Shown piece by piece: positions 8,521 to 19,895 of a stretch of DNA of 64,000 nucleotides. Position numbers and translations under genes: made by a program. Source of the stretch: Arenibacter sp. ARW7G5Y1. Its GTDB lineage: Bacteria > Bacteroidota > Bacteroidia > Flavobacteriales > Flavobacteriaceae. Under the pieces are notes generated by a model. That model worked only from the letters and a program-made list of their open reading frames with translations, was not told where the DNA came from and ran no database searches. Each line of letters opens with the position of its first letter. The first letter of the stretch is position 1. The stretch covers positions 62,001 through 126,000 of the forward strand of contig NZ_QJJZ01000003.1 of NCBI RefSeq assembly GCF_003201775.1. Reading direction: 5' to 3'.

Positions 8521-9303
8521 ATGAATTTTATTTTAAATAGGATAAGACTATCGCTTTATGTACTAGGGTTGTTTGTCTTTGCAAAGAGTCATGCTCAATC
8601 CCCAAAGGAAAATATCGAAGACCATATTGAATACAATTGCTCTATGGATGCTCAAAATATCTATTTGGAGCTTAGTACTACCAATCAACCTACAATGCTT
8701 TCAATGCTGCACCGTGGGTTCTATGTTTATTTTGATATAAAGGGAAAGAAAAAAAAGAAGGTCTCCGTTCAATATCCATTGGAAATGGAACCTCTGCAAA
8801 GAGCACAAGGCAGAAATGATAGAGATGGGGGCAACAGTAGGGTAAAAGAAAACGGTGATCAAAAAGGACCGGATATTTTGGTAATGTTGGATGGCATGCC
8901 CAAAAAAGCCAATTATATCAATAATGATTATGAAGAAGAATTTCATTTAGATCTTAATAAATTGGGGATCTCCATTAATTATAACTATGATGAAGAAGCC
9001 AATTTATTACGCTATGATCTTAAAATGCCTAAACAAAAAATTGCTGATAGTGACATTGATTATTCAAAATTATCTATTGGTGTGCTAACCACAAAAGTGG
9101 AAGGGGATACTGTAGATAAAGGTTCAAGTGTCAGCTTTGGTGGTGGCCGTCAAGGTGGCCGTCGAGGAGGTGGTCAACGAGTGGGAGGCCGAGGCAGTGG
9201 TGGCGCCAGAGGGGGCAGTCAAGGTGGAGCTAGACCACAGCAGGATCAAAGACCAGTAGCAGTGTCAATCGACTTTTGGTTTAATCCGAATTTGACTGAA
9301 TAG
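8521..9303 (+). CDS. Secreted protein with Gly/Arg-rich C-terminal stretch, function unknown
   Basis: A 260-residue protein with a cleavable signal peptide (LYVLGLFVFAKSHAQS, cut after about residue 25). The middle is a mixed alpha/beta domain without known motifs, with a basic KGKKKKKVSVQYPLEME segment. Residues about 205-240 form a low-complexity stretch of GGGRQGGRRGGGQRVGG type, then the chain closes with VAVSIDFWFNPN, a probable last beta strand. RGG-like stretches bind RNA in cytoplasmic proteins, but with a signal peptide a cell-surface or matrix role is more likely. I do not recognise the family. Confidence 0.65.
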   Translation: MNFILNRIRLSLYVLGLFVFAKSHAQSPKENIEDHIEYNCSMDAQNIYLELSTTNQPTMLSMLHRGFYVYFDIKGKKKKKVSVQYPLEMEPLQRAQGRNDRDGGNSRVKENGDQKGPDILVMLDGMPKKANYINNDYEEEFHLDLNKLGISINYNYDEEANLLRYDLKMPKQKIADSDIDYSKLSIGVLTTKVEGDTVDKGSSVSFGGGRQGGRRGGGQRVGGRGSGGARGGSQGGARPQQDQRPVAVSIDFWFNPNLTE

Positions 9304-9471
9304 CTTTTTTATTCAAACCCCCAGGGACATTGAATTGAAAATTCAGAATCCATTTCATCTATCAAAACGAGCTGTATGTAGGGGTATTTACCGTATTCGT
9401 ATATGATTTTTTTTAGACTATTTTGGTGGGGGTATTTTCGCGGTTGAATGAAATATAATAAACACAAAACT

Positions 9472-9771
9472 ATGAAAAAAGTAGTAGCCTTTTTGATTCT
9501 AATAGCCGCAGTATCTAGTTGCAATAGCGTAAAAAACTTGAACACTTCTAATATTTCGGATGCAGCAACATTGTTAAGTTCTTTAAGTTCTAACTCAACG
9601 GTTCAGCAAGTAGCAAGTCTCTTCAGTCTTTTGGATACCAATAGTGATGATGCCGTTAGTTCAACCGAAGCCATCGGTTCTGTGGCCGAAAATTTCGATG
9701 TATTGGACACGGATAGTAACTCTAGCCTTAACCTTACTGAATTGCAAGGTATTCTGGCCTTGTTAAAGTAG
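9472..9771 (+). CDS. Small EF-hand-like lipoprotein
   Basis: A 99-residue lipoprotein: MKKVVAFLILIAAVSSCNS gives a lipobox ending at Cys18. The mature part carries two loops of EF-hand type, FSLLDTNSDDAVSSTEAIG and FDVLDTDSNSSLNLTELQGIL, with Asp/Asn/Ser at the calcium-coordinating positions and a Glu at position 12. It is therefore a likely calcium-binding surface or periplasmic protein. An upstream in-frame ATG at 9448 would put extra polar residues before the signal peptide, so 9472 is chosen. An intrinsic terminator follows. Confidence 0.8.
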   Translation: MKKVVAFLILIAAVSSCNSVKNLNTSNISDAATLLSSLSSNSTVQQVASLFSLLDTNSDDAVSSTEAIGSVAENFDVLDTDSNSSLNLTELQGILALLK

Positions 9772-9792
9772 AAAATAATTTTTATGTAAATG

Positions 9793-9820
9793 AGCGTATC
9801 CTATCGGATACGCTTTTTTT
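9793..9820 (+). terminator. Intrinsic terminator
   Basis: The stem AGCGTATCC (9793-9801) pairs with GGATACGCT (9806-9814) around a TATC loop, followed by seven T. It ends the EF-hand lipoprotein transcript. Confidence 0.85.
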
Positions 9821-10148
9821 ATCTATAGATTTACGGGTCCATAGAGAGAAAATGCCCATTCTTCCAGAATCTGTTAAAAAGGCTTTATGGAGATTAGACC
9901 ATGGATGAAAATAAATGTCTAAATAGTTAAAATTTGCAGATTACTGTTAAAAAAGGGATTAAAGCCGTGTGAAAATGTCTTGATAAATGTCCAGAAACGG
10001 CATAAGTTGCAATGGCAAGCAGTCATGACTACCTTTAAAAAATTAAATTCACTTAATACATGATGTACGGCAGTACGGGATTAAATTGTCATTTTGGTTT
10101 CGGTGTGTGGAATCCGTAATACGCGGGCAATAACCTCAATTTAAAGGG
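9821..10148. other. Intergenic, nothing recognised
   Basis: No reading frame with coding character, no repeat shared with other parts of the window and no clear hairpin between the two convergent genes. Confidence 0.5.
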
Positions 10149-12209
<2,061 letters not shown>

Positions 12210-12391
12210 TCAACAAGGTACGGTTTTTTTGGGTTGCACTCAAATTTAACGGTAGGGCAGGGGGCAATCTTAGTTGGGTCTAGAAAAACATCATTTTGTC
12301 CAAAATCCATTTGTAGGATTAAACCAAAATTGAAAATTAAGGTCAAAGGAGTGTAAGTGGAATAAAGTTTAACCTTTTAAAATTTTGACCT

Positions 12392-12979
12392 ATGAAAACA
12401 AATAGCAAAACATATTTGGTCCTGTCCATATTACTTATCGGCTTTATGTACGTAGGTATGGCCCAAACCCGCACTCGAACAATTACCACCACCAAAACGA
12501 CCAGAACGGTAACCAAAAAGACCCCAAATAGGGTGTCCAGCAAAAGAGTGGTGTATAGGACCCCTAAAAAGAAGGTCGTTTCTGTGAGAACCGTACCCAA
12601 TAGAAGGATAGTGAAGTACAAAGGGCAAAATTACTACTATTCCAACAATAGGTTTTATACCTATTCTAGGGGGCGCTACATTGTAATAGCTCCCAAAATA
12701 GGATTTAGAATAAGTACTTTACCGGCCAATTATCGCAGGGTTCGTTTTAATAACCACGTCTACTTTACCGTGGGAGGTACTTTCTATACCCAGATCGGGA
12801 ACGAATATGAAGTGGTTGAACCCGAAATAGGGACCATAGTCTATGAACTCCCTGACGATTATGAAAAAGTGACCATAGACGGGCAGACCTATTATGAGTT
12901 CGGCAATATCCTATATGAAAAGGTACAGGTAGATGGTACTAGGGCCTATGAAGTGGTTGGTATAGTGGATTTGGAATAG
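12392..12979 (+). CDS. DUF6515-type secreted protein
   Basis: A 195-residue protein with a signal peptide (residues 1-24, cut near GMAQ). A basic, threonine-rich linker (TRTRTITTTKTTRTVTKK) is followed by repeated short modules of the form YKGQNYYYSNNRFYTY, FNNHVYFTVGGTFYTQ and IDGQTYYEFGNILYEK, each separated by IAPKIG or VEPEIG and a LP turn. This repeated Y/G pattern is what I know as DUF6515. The function is unknown; it is probably an envelope protein. A terminator follows. Confidence 0.75.
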   Translation: MKTNSKTYLVLSILLIGFMYVGMAQTRTRTITTTKTTRTVTKKTPNRVSSKRVVYRTPKKKVVSVRTVPNRRIVKYKGQNYYYSNNRFYTYSRGRYIVIAPKIGFRISTLPANYRRVRFNNHVYFTVGGTFYTQIGNEYEVVEPEIGTIVYELPDDYEKVTIDGQTYYEFGNILYEKVQVDGTRAYEVVGIVDLE

Positions 12980-13006
12980 ATAGCAGAAATAGCGGTCGAT
13001 TAAAAA

Positions 13007-13040
13007 AAGCGTTTATCAATACATCGGTAAACGCTTTTTT
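13007..13040 (+). terminator. Intrinsic terminator
   Basis: AAGCGTTTA (13007-13015) pairs with TAAACGCTT (13028-13036) followed by T; an A run precedes the stem. It is placed 28 bp after the DUF6515 gene. Confidence 0.8.
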
Positions 13041-13405
13041 GGGTTTGTAAAGGGAGGGGATTATAAGGAGGGTGTGCTACCCCATCCTATTGAATGCATA
13101 GAATATTATCCCATTTATTGTCGGGTCTTTCATGGCCAAGGCAATTATTCAGTCTCTGAAAACCATCGTTTTTGGATAGTTGATTTTAGAATGTGTATAC
13201 CTGTTTAACGGTATTCCTATGTGTTTTGAGGGAGCAACTTTGTCGGTCATTTTAAGAAACAGCTGGGATTTTGATGAAATTTTATTTTTAATTTTCTAAT
13301 GTTAAAATCCAACAAGGTTAAAATACCATAGGTATTCATCAAGAATAGTGGTGCAACTTAGTTTACATACATTTATTTTTATCGATTCTTCAATTGATAT
13401 AAATT
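13041..13405. other. Intergenic upstream of the 734-residue secreted protein gene
   Basis: No gene, repeat or hairpin stands out. AT content rises in the last 100 bp, as expected for a promoter. Confidence 0.45.
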
Positions 13406-15610
13406 ATGAAAAGATTATTCTTAGGTTTTTGTTTACTAGTAGGATTTGCAACCAAGGCACAAACGGTCACCGATAAGCCGTTTCTACAGGATAGTGCCGA
13501 AAAGTTTTCTTTGGAGGAGGGGCAAGGGAATATAAATTTGCTTCAAATTGCCAGTGATCGAAATAAGGCCATTAAAGTTCTTGGCAGCCAAGGCCTCATG
13601 CTCCCACATGAAAAAAGATTGCGGCAAGACGTACAGTACAGACCTTTGCTGGATATGGATATTGTGGCTTTGGCCGAGTACCAAGGTCAATTTGTATATT
13701 TAACGGATCAAGCGGTCCTAAGCAATGCCTGGGCCGGGAAGTTATACATAGACCATAATATAAAGAGTCCCAAGGCTATGGGCATAGGCCCCGATTTTTT
13801 GACCTTGATTGCAGGAGAAGGGGATTTTGCCCTTTTTAAGAACAATCAGGAAGTTTGGAGGGCTGCCATTAGTAGGCTACAACCCCTATCCGTTCAATAT
13901 GACCCCAATTCAGGTCATTTTTTACTTTTAACAGCGGAAGGGCTATACCAGTTGGATAGTGTTTTAAAGACATCAAAAAAAGTGTTTAACGGCACTAATT
14001 TAACCGCCTTTGCTTTTCATGGAGACCGAATTGTTTTGGGGACTGCCAATGGAATACAGTATTTGGATCGCAAAACATATGCCTTAAATACCTTGGACGA
14101 AAAGCTGCCTTGGACCGAAATAACCAGTGTTAAAAATATACGTGAAAACCTGTGGTTCGGATCTACCAAAGGGGCCTTCAAACTGCGTGATGATGGTAAG
14201 TACGATTATTACGCTTCCAAGCGTTGGCTGTTAGACGATGAGGTGGTAGACTTGGCGGAAGGGCCCGATGGAAGTGTGCTGGTCTTGACCCAGGAAGGGA
14301 TGGGCAAAATTAACTTCGTACCCATGACCCTGGCGCAAAAGGCGGAATATTTTCAGGAAATTCAGCGGTTGCGGCACATCCGCTACGGTTTTACTTCGGA
14401 CTTGGCCATGAGAACACCTGGGGACCTTTCTACGGGCTACTTCCACGATACCGATAATGACGGACTCTGGACATCCATGTATTTGGCAGGGGAGTTGTTT
14501 AGATATGCGGTAACCAGGTCCGAAGATGCCAAACAGAATGCCTATGAAGCCTTTGAGGCCATGGAGAGGTTAACGGCACTTCCCAATTTAAAAGGCTTTC
14601 CGGCAAGGTCGTTTGAAAGGGACGGCTATGAAGTGGGACTTCATGCCAACGGATTTTCTGAAGAATGGAGGGAGCAATATGTAAAAGAAAACGGAAGGAT
14701 ATGGCAGTTATCCGAGGATGAACTTTGGCGATGGAAGTCGACCACCAGCAGCGATGAATCCTGTGGGCATTTTTTCGTGTACGCACTTTTTGCCGAGCTG
14801 GCACCCGATAAGGAATGGCGGGATAGGGCCATACATCAAATAAAAATTGAAATGGACCATATTATGGATAACGATTGGTACCTAAGGGATTGGAATGGAA
14901 AGCCCACCGCTTGGGGAAGATGGAATCCAGAATACGTAAACAGCTTTCCCATCAATGTGGGCGATCGCAGGCTGAATTCCACCCTAATACTGTCTTTCCT
15001 ACAAACCGCCTATCATTTTACAAAGGACAAAAAATATAAAAAAGGAGCCGAAAAACTGATAAAAAAATACGGATATGATGATAATGCCAACAGACCGGCT
15101 ACGGTTATTGGTTATGTGGAAGGGGAGGATTTAAGTGATAAATGGAACCATTCCGATGATGAAATGTATTTCTTGACGATGCCCGGATTTGTTAATTATT
15201 CCTTTACGGAAGAACAAAGGGAGGCACATTTCAATTCGGTGAAAAGTCATTGGGAAGTGGAACGCTCCGAAAAAAATCCTTTGTGGAATTATCTATTCGC
15301 ATTGGCTGGGGGAGAAAATATAGATAGTGAAGAATCGGCCTGGTGGTTGCGGGAGTTTCCTATGGATTTGATCGATTGGAAAATTAACAACGACCACCGT
15401 AAGGACCTGACGAAAATAGCCCCTAATTTCCGAAGCCAGACCTATACCGAGGTGTTGCCGGGCGACGAGAGGACGCTGCATTTGCACAATGGGGCATATA
15501 GAAACAATGGCGGAAGTGACGGCAAACGGGAATATGCCCCCTATATCTATTTGTTGCCCTATTGGGCGGGCAGGTATGTTGATGCCATTAGTGCGCCCCA
15601 GGCCGAGTAA
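13406..15610 (+). CDS. Secreted beta-propeller / helical-toroid protein, putative carbohydrate-active
   Basis: A 734-residue exported protein (signal peptide MKRLFLGFCLLVGFATKAQT). Residues about 60-300 are repeats of propeller type, for example NLWFGSTKGAFKLRDDGKYDYY and VLVLTQEGMGKINF, as in ligand-binding two-component propellers. From about residue 330 the protein is helical, with DTDNDGLWTSMYLAGELFRYA, aromatic-rich segments and repeated helices, resembling an (alpha/alpha)6 toroid such as those of glycoside hydrolases and lyases. No catalytic residues can be assigned with certainty. No SusC/D pair lies nearby, so a polysaccharide target cannot be named. Confidence 0.6.
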   Translation: MKRLFLGFCLLVGFATKAQTVTDKPFLQDSAEKFSLEEGQGNINLLQIASDRNKAIKVLGSQGLMLPHEKRLRQDVQYRPLLDMDIVALAEYQGQFVYLTDQAVLSNAWAGKLYIDHNIKSPKAMGIGPDFLTLIAGEGDFALFKNNQEVWRAAISRLQPLSVQYDPNSGHFLLLTAEGLYQLDSVLKTSKKVFNGTNLTAFAFHGDRIVLGTANGIQYLDRKTYALNTLDEKLPWTEITSVKNIRENLWFGSTKGAFKLRDDGKYDYYASKRWLLDDEVVDLAEGPDGSVLVLTQEGMGKINFVPMTLAQKAEYFQEIQRLRHIRYGFTSDLAMRTPGDLSTGYFHDTDNDGLWTSMYLAGELFRYAVTRSEDAKQNAYEAFEAMERLTALPNLKGFPARSFERDGYEVGLHANGFSEEWREQYVKENGRIWQLSEDELWRWKSTTSSDESCGHFFVYALFAELAPDKEWRDRAIHQIKIEMDHIMDNDWYLRDWNGKPTAWGRWNPEYVNSFPINVGDRRLNSTLILSFLQTAYHFTKDKKYKKGAEKLIKKYGYDDNANRPATVIGYVEGEDLSDKWNHSDDEMYFLTMPGFVNYSFTEEQREAHFNSVKSHWEVERSEKNPLWNYLFALAGGENIDSEESAWWLREFPMDLIDWKINNDHRKDLTKIAPNFRSQTYTEVLPGDERTLHLHNGAYRNNGGSDGKREYAPYIYLLPYWAGRYVDAISAPQAE

Positions 15611-15692
15611 GGTAATTATAACCTCAACTTGACCAAGGCGTCCAAGGGGGTAGGGGCCAGCTTGCCGACCAACATAAACGATTTATAGACGC

Positions 15693-16553
15693 TTATAAAT
15701 ATTCCTTTAAAATTTTGTTGCGGGATTTATTTTGTAAAATCCGTATGGCTTTTTCCCTAATCTGTCTTACACGTTCCCTGGTGATGTCAAAGATTTCACC
15801 GATTTCGGTCAGGCTCATTGGGGTTCGCTGTCCAATACCGTAATAAAGCCGTATAATTTCACTTTCCCTACTTGGAAGTGTTTTTAAGACTTGGTCAATA
15901 TCCATTCTCAAGGAGTCTTTCATCATATTGGCATCTGGGCTGGTTGTTTCCTTGGATTTTATAACGTTGTATAGATTGGAAGATTCCCCTTCTGTGAAAG
16001 GTGCGTCCATGGACAAATGCTTTCCGGCATTTTTCATGGCAATTTTAACCTGATCTGGGCCCATGTCAAGTTCTCTGGCAATCTCGACGGCACTTGGGGG
16101 GCGCTGATACGTTTGTTCCAAGGAAGAGTACACCTTGTTTATTTTGCTGATTTCCCCAATCTTGTTCAATGGCAAACGCACCATACGCGATTGTTCGGAC
16201 ATCGCCTGCAATATGGATTGGCGTACCCACCATACCGCATAGGAAATAAATTTAAAGCCTTGGGTTTCGTCGAAACGTTTGGCCGCTTTTACCAATCCAA
16301 TATTTCCTTCGTTGATCAGATCGGAAAGTCGTAAACCGTTTCCTTGGTATTGTTTTGCGGCCGAGACCACAAAACGTAAATTGGCATTGACTAACTTATT
16401 AAGGGCAATCTGATCTCCTTCACGTATTCTTCTGGCCAGATCCACCTCCTCCTCTGCGGTAATCAAATCAATTTTTGATATTTCTTGAAAGTACTTTTCT
16501 AAGGATTTAGTGTCTCTGTTCGTAATTTGTTTGGTGATCTTAAGTTGCCTCAT
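15693..16553 (-). CDS. RpoD-like sigma-70 factor (intact paralogue)
   Basis: A 286-residue sigma factor that directs RNA polymerase to promoters. It starts [25 protein letters not shown] as Bacteroidota RpoD does. Region 2 has [40 protein letters not shown] and [20 protein letters not shown]; region 3 has KINKVYSSLEQ; region 4 has SREADVIRLYYG-like SRESEIIRLYYGIG and FDITRERVRQIREKAIRILQ. It departs from the housekeeping flavobacterial protein at several otherwise fixed sites, so it may be an additional RpoD-type factor rather than the primary one. The broken paralogue lies 8 kb away in the same orientation. Confidence 0.9.
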   Translation of the reverse strand: MRQLKITKQITNRDTKSLEKYFQEISKIDLITAEEEVDLARRIREGDQIALNKLVNANLRFVVSAAKQYQGNGLRLSDLINEGNIGLVKAAKRFDETQGFKFISYAVWWVRQSILQAMSEQSRMVRLPLNKIGEISKINKVYSSLEQTYQRPPSAVEIARELDMGPDQVKIAMKNAGKHLSMDAPFTEGESSNLYNVIKSKETTSPDANMMKDSLRMDIDQVLKTLPSRESEIIRLYYGIGQRTPMSLTEIGEIFDITRERVRQIREKAIRILQNKSRNKILKEYL

Positions 16554-16920
16554 ATAGTTGTTTTAATTAATAATTATTTACTATAACCTACGCTTTTTAT
16601 TGAATAAATCCTAATAAAATTGCATTTTATTTAAATTTTATTCAATAAAATAACACAAAAACAGCCTTTTTTTAAATCATTTTTAATATATCAAGGTGTG
16701 TTAAGAGGAAACACTTATTCTGGGTGTCATATCTCTATTTCAGTAGGAGGGAGTGGAGTTTGGTTAAAGGCGCAAAATGGTTTTGGACACCTAATGTTTA
16801 AATAATAACTTTGGGAAAAGGGAACTCAAAAATTTGTTTGGTAGCGCATAACTCCATAAACAAACCCGGATTCGGGGTGATAAGGGTTGTGACTGTTGGA
16901 TAGAAATGCACGTTTTTTCA
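16554..16920. other. Leader of the sigma gene with a long inverted repeat
   Basis: About 40 bp upstream of the sigma start, TTTTATTGAATAAA (near 16596-16609) is the inverse of TTTATTCAATAAAA (near 16638-16651), a 14-bp arm separated by an AT-rich spacer. It could be an operator or part of the leader RNA. The rest holds nothing recognised. Confidence 0.5.
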
Positions 16921-17613
16921 ATGACACAAAAGCAACATGAACTAAAGTCGCTAATAAGGATAGCTATGGAACGCGATCGCCTTTTTAATATGCCCAAAAG
17001 TGCCTATACGGACTGGCTACATAAATACAATGGGACTGCAGAAGAGATCGAAACCTTGGCCAAAGTCTTTAAGAGAAATGATCTGACCTTTAAGGATCAG
17101 GCCCGGGATATTGAAGAAGATAATAGGGCATGGGCCATGCGTTTTTCCAACGAATCCACATTGAAGGATAAGTATCAAGATTTAGGGAGGAGACTTCATG
17201 AGTATTGTGAAAGTTATGGCTATCACCCAGACTTCAACGACCCCATTATGAACAATCCTAGATTTAAAGAACACTGTAAGCCCCTTATTCCCCGTATAGG
17301 GAATGTATTGCCTTGGACGATTGCCCCTGAAAACTTGGATAATGCCCGGATAGAGGTAGAGTACACCTTTATGCTCTCGAAGTTTATAACAACAATGGAG
17401 GGTAGAAAATTCTTTGGTATTAAGGAAAGGATTAAAGAAGACCTTATCATGGCAGTGGACAATGACAAGCAAATACGGGAGGAATATGACGATACACTTG
17501 CAGATCGCTTAATTCTGGGCCAGATGGATGAAGAAGCCATAGGTGCTTCAGTTTATGATATCCCATTTGCCAAATTAGCTTCCTATAATAAAGAGGCGAC
17601 AAGGTATATTTAG
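16921..17613 (+). CDS. Conserved cytoplasmic protein of unknown function
   Basis: A 230-residue soluble protein, no signal peptide and no membrane segment. It is acidic/helical, with MERDRLFNMPKSAYTDWLHKYNG near the N-terminus and a tail VYDIPFAKLASYNKEATRYI. I recognise no domain. ATG 16921 (MTQKQHEL) is preferred; an ATG at 16906 adds five residues. Codon usage and the steady mixed composition support a real gene. It is divergent from the sigma gene. Confidence 0.65.
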   Translation: MTQKQHELKSLIRIAMERDRLFNMPKSAYTDWLHKYNGTAEEIETLAKVFKRNDLTFKDQARDIEEDNRAWAMRFSNESTLKDKYQDLGRRLHEYCESYGYHPDFNDPIMNNPRFKEHCKPLIPRIGNVLPWTIAPENLDNARIEVEYTFMLSKFITTMEGRKFFGIKERIKEDLIMAVDNDKQIREEYDDTLADRLILGQMDEEAIGASVYDIPFAKLASYNKEATRYI

Positions 17614-17968
17614 GAAATTGCCTAAATAGGGGCATGTACTTTATACGGAAAGTTATATTAAATTCAATATACATTAGCCAATAGTCGCTATACGGCCTAT
17701 CAACTTCGTGGTATTTGCCATCCCAACCTTAATTATGGGGACTAACAGTTTTGTTGGGTAAATACATCTATACCATTCAGTATATTCCCTTTGGTCCCCA
17801 TTTTAAAACCGGATGGCCCCCTTCCGAACCTTTTGATTTTTATACCATTCCACTCCCAGTATTTTTAAGCACTTGTTAAAATTGGTTAAAAACGTTAAAG
17901 CGATAATAAAAACAAGGCTGGACATTAAAAAACATCTTCTTTTGTTTTGAACAATTAAAATTTAAAGC
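17614..17968. other. Intergenic with one long-loop inverted repeat
   Basis: ATGGGGAC (17735-17742) pairs with GTCCCCAT (17794-17801) followed by TTT; the 51-nt loop is long for a terminator, so it could end the upstream transcript or lie in the leader of the barrel gene. Nothing else stands out. Confidence 0.4.
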
Positions 17969-18526
17969 ATGAAAAAATTATTACTTCTTACCGCATTGAC
18001 CGTTTTTGGATGGGCAAATGTAAATGCTCAGGACATTCATCTTGGTGCCAAGGTCGGTATTAACTTTGCCTCAATTTATGGGGACAATACGGGAAGCCTC
18101 GATCCTATAACCAGCCTGGTTAATTTTGGTGTGGTGGCCGAAATGCCATTTAGCGATAAATTTTCTTTTCAACCAGAAATAATGTATTCCATTCAGGGCT
18201 ATAGTATTGGCGAAGATGTAGTTGCCTTAAATTATCTGAACCTTCCATTAATGGGGAAATATTATCTAACAAAGGGCCTCAGTGTGGAAGCTGGTCCACA
18301 AATTGGGCTTTTGCTTTCCGGCAAATATGAAGATGTGGATGTAAAAGATGATTTTAAAACCGTTGATTTTGGTATAAATCTAGGGCTGGGGTATAAATTA
18401 AAAAACGGACTTCATTTTGGTGCGCGTTATGATTTGGGATTATCCAATATTAATAATGTAGATGGGAATTCGGATAAATTCAGGAATGCCGTCTTACAAG
18501 TCTCTGTGGGCTACTTCTTCTTTTAA
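17969..18526 (+). CDS. Outer-membrane beta-barrel protein (PorT/OmpW-like small barrel)
   Basis: A 185-residue protein with signal peptide MKKLLLLTALTVFGWANVNAQ. The mature chain opens DIHLGAKVGINFASIYGD, alternates hydrophobic and polar residues through about eight strands, and ends in VLQVSVGYFFF with the C-terminal aromatic expected of an outer-membrane barrel. This is the porin-family small barrel abundant in Bacteroidota. No ligand can be inferred. It stands alone with its own terminator. Confidence 0.85.
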   Translation: MKKLLLLTALTVFGWANVNAQDIHLGAKVGINFASIYGDNTGSLDPITSLVNFGVVAEMPFSDKFSFQPEIMYSIQGYSIGEDVVALNYLNLPLMGKYYLTKGLSVEAGPQIGLLLSGKYEDVDVKDDFKTVDFGINLGLGYKLKNGLHFGARYDLGLSNINNVDGNSDKFRNAVLQVSVGYFFF

Positions 18527-18557
18527 GCAGTATCTTTTTAAAATATAACCGGTATAA

Positions 18558-18604
18558 AATGGCCCTATGGTTCGATTCAAAGAAACACTAGGGCCATTGT
18601 TTTT
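18558..18604 (+). terminator. Intrinsic terminator
   Basis: AATGGCCCTA (18558-18567) pairs with TAGGGCCATT (18589-18598), 21-nt loop, then GTTTTTAT. It lies 31 bp after the barrel gene. Confidence 0.75.
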
Positions 18605-19271
18605 ATAGGTAACCATGTTTTGGAACAACACGATACCCAATATTTCTTTTAATTTCAACCATTTATTTGTTGGCTCAATCCCCTTTATCAGCACTAGACC
18701 GGGAGGTGTTAATGAAGGATGTATGGGACCGCTTTAAATAGTGTAGTGCTTGTCCTCCTTCGGGTTCACAATCATTTTGCAGACTATATACCTCTTCTTC
18801 GTTGGGTCCGCCGGCATGGGGTAAGGAGGTATTGCAACACTAAGTACCCCTCCAAACAGTATCAAAATGGCCATATAATGGATAAAGTACAGTAATTATC
18901 GGTAGATACCCTTCACCAAGGGCTATTAAATGGATCAATCCCAAAAGTTGTGTGTGAATTACAAAAAAATATAATTTACTATCTAAAGTTTGTATCCTGT
19001 TCATTTTTTGCATCGCCCAAATGCGTAGCATTCATGAATACCATTAAAAATCAATAGACCAGCCGATGAATAAAAAACGACCAGGGCCGAACAACCAAGG
19101 TACGGGGTAGCTTGATTAGGAGGAGCCAGCTGTAGCCGGGGCCGAGCTGATTTTAAATTTCTTTAAATCTACGCACTTTCCACAGCCCCGGCGTCCAGGC
19201 CGCTTTCACTTGGGTGAAATGCTCTATGGACGCCTTCCACCTTCTAATGTGAAAACCACTTGATTTAATAC

Positions 19272-19352
19272 GAAATCGAAGATTCACGAAAACCTATAAA
19301 AAACCTGTCTGCCGAAGGCAGGCAATAATAACCACTTAAGTAAATTGAAAAT
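19272..19352 (+). repeat. Degenerate repeat, copy 1, with inserted palindrome
   Basis: Shares GAAATCGAAGATTCACGAAA and the following ATAAAAAA...CAATAA.AACCA..T.AGTAAA framework with 19664-19732. Here a 19-bp palindromic insert CCTGTCTGCCGAAGGCAGG (19304-19322) interrupts it. Confidence 0.7.
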
Positions 19353-19663
19353 AGGCCGGTCCTTACGTTGCGTCAACCTTCATGTGGGGATAAGTCATTT
19401 TCCGTTATTAAATAACTTTGGGCATTGCCCTCAAGGTCCATTGTTTGGTCGTTCTTCTTCCGTCGTGGAGATGGCATGGCCGTTAAGAATTATTGAAGCC
19501 TTGGAAATAATTTAGGCCATGGCATCGGTCCTTAAAATCCAGAGATTTTAGGGACCACCTAGCGAAGAAGGGTCTTTTCTTTTGTTTCGTTTTATTCATT
19601 GCTTGCTTATTATGTAATAAGGTATTCATGAACCTCCTAGGTCGGTTTCATTGGACAAGCAAA

Positions 19664-19732
19664 GAAATCGAAGATTCACGAAATCCGATAAAAAACAATA
19701 ACAACCAATTGAGTAAAATGAAAGAATAATTT
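19664..19732 (+). repeat. Degenerate repeat, copy 2, uninterrupted
   Basis: Same framework as 19272-19352 but without the palindromic insert, so it shows the empty site. Confidence 0.7.
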
Positions 19733-19895
19733 AATCATTGGTTTTACTAAATTGCTCCTATTAATAAAAACTATTTATCAAAAAAAACACGACTGATCAA
19801 ATTAATCCCTTTTTTTTATAAACACAAAAATTGCTTTTTTATCCTATTAAATTTTAACATTTTGCCTAGTTTTACCCAGACCAAAAACCAACCAA

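Larger units (their letters stand above)
18605..19895. other. 1.3-kb non-coding stretch with dispersed repeats
   Basis: No convincing gene. It contains two copies of a degenerate repeat (19272-19352 and 19664-19732) and, at 19573-19665, the motif CTTTTCTTTTGTTTCGTTTT with GGACAAGCAAAGAAA, also seen at 43994-44036. The GC-rich part at 19090-19250 may be the ruin of an older gene, but no protein can be recognised. Confidence 0.5.
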
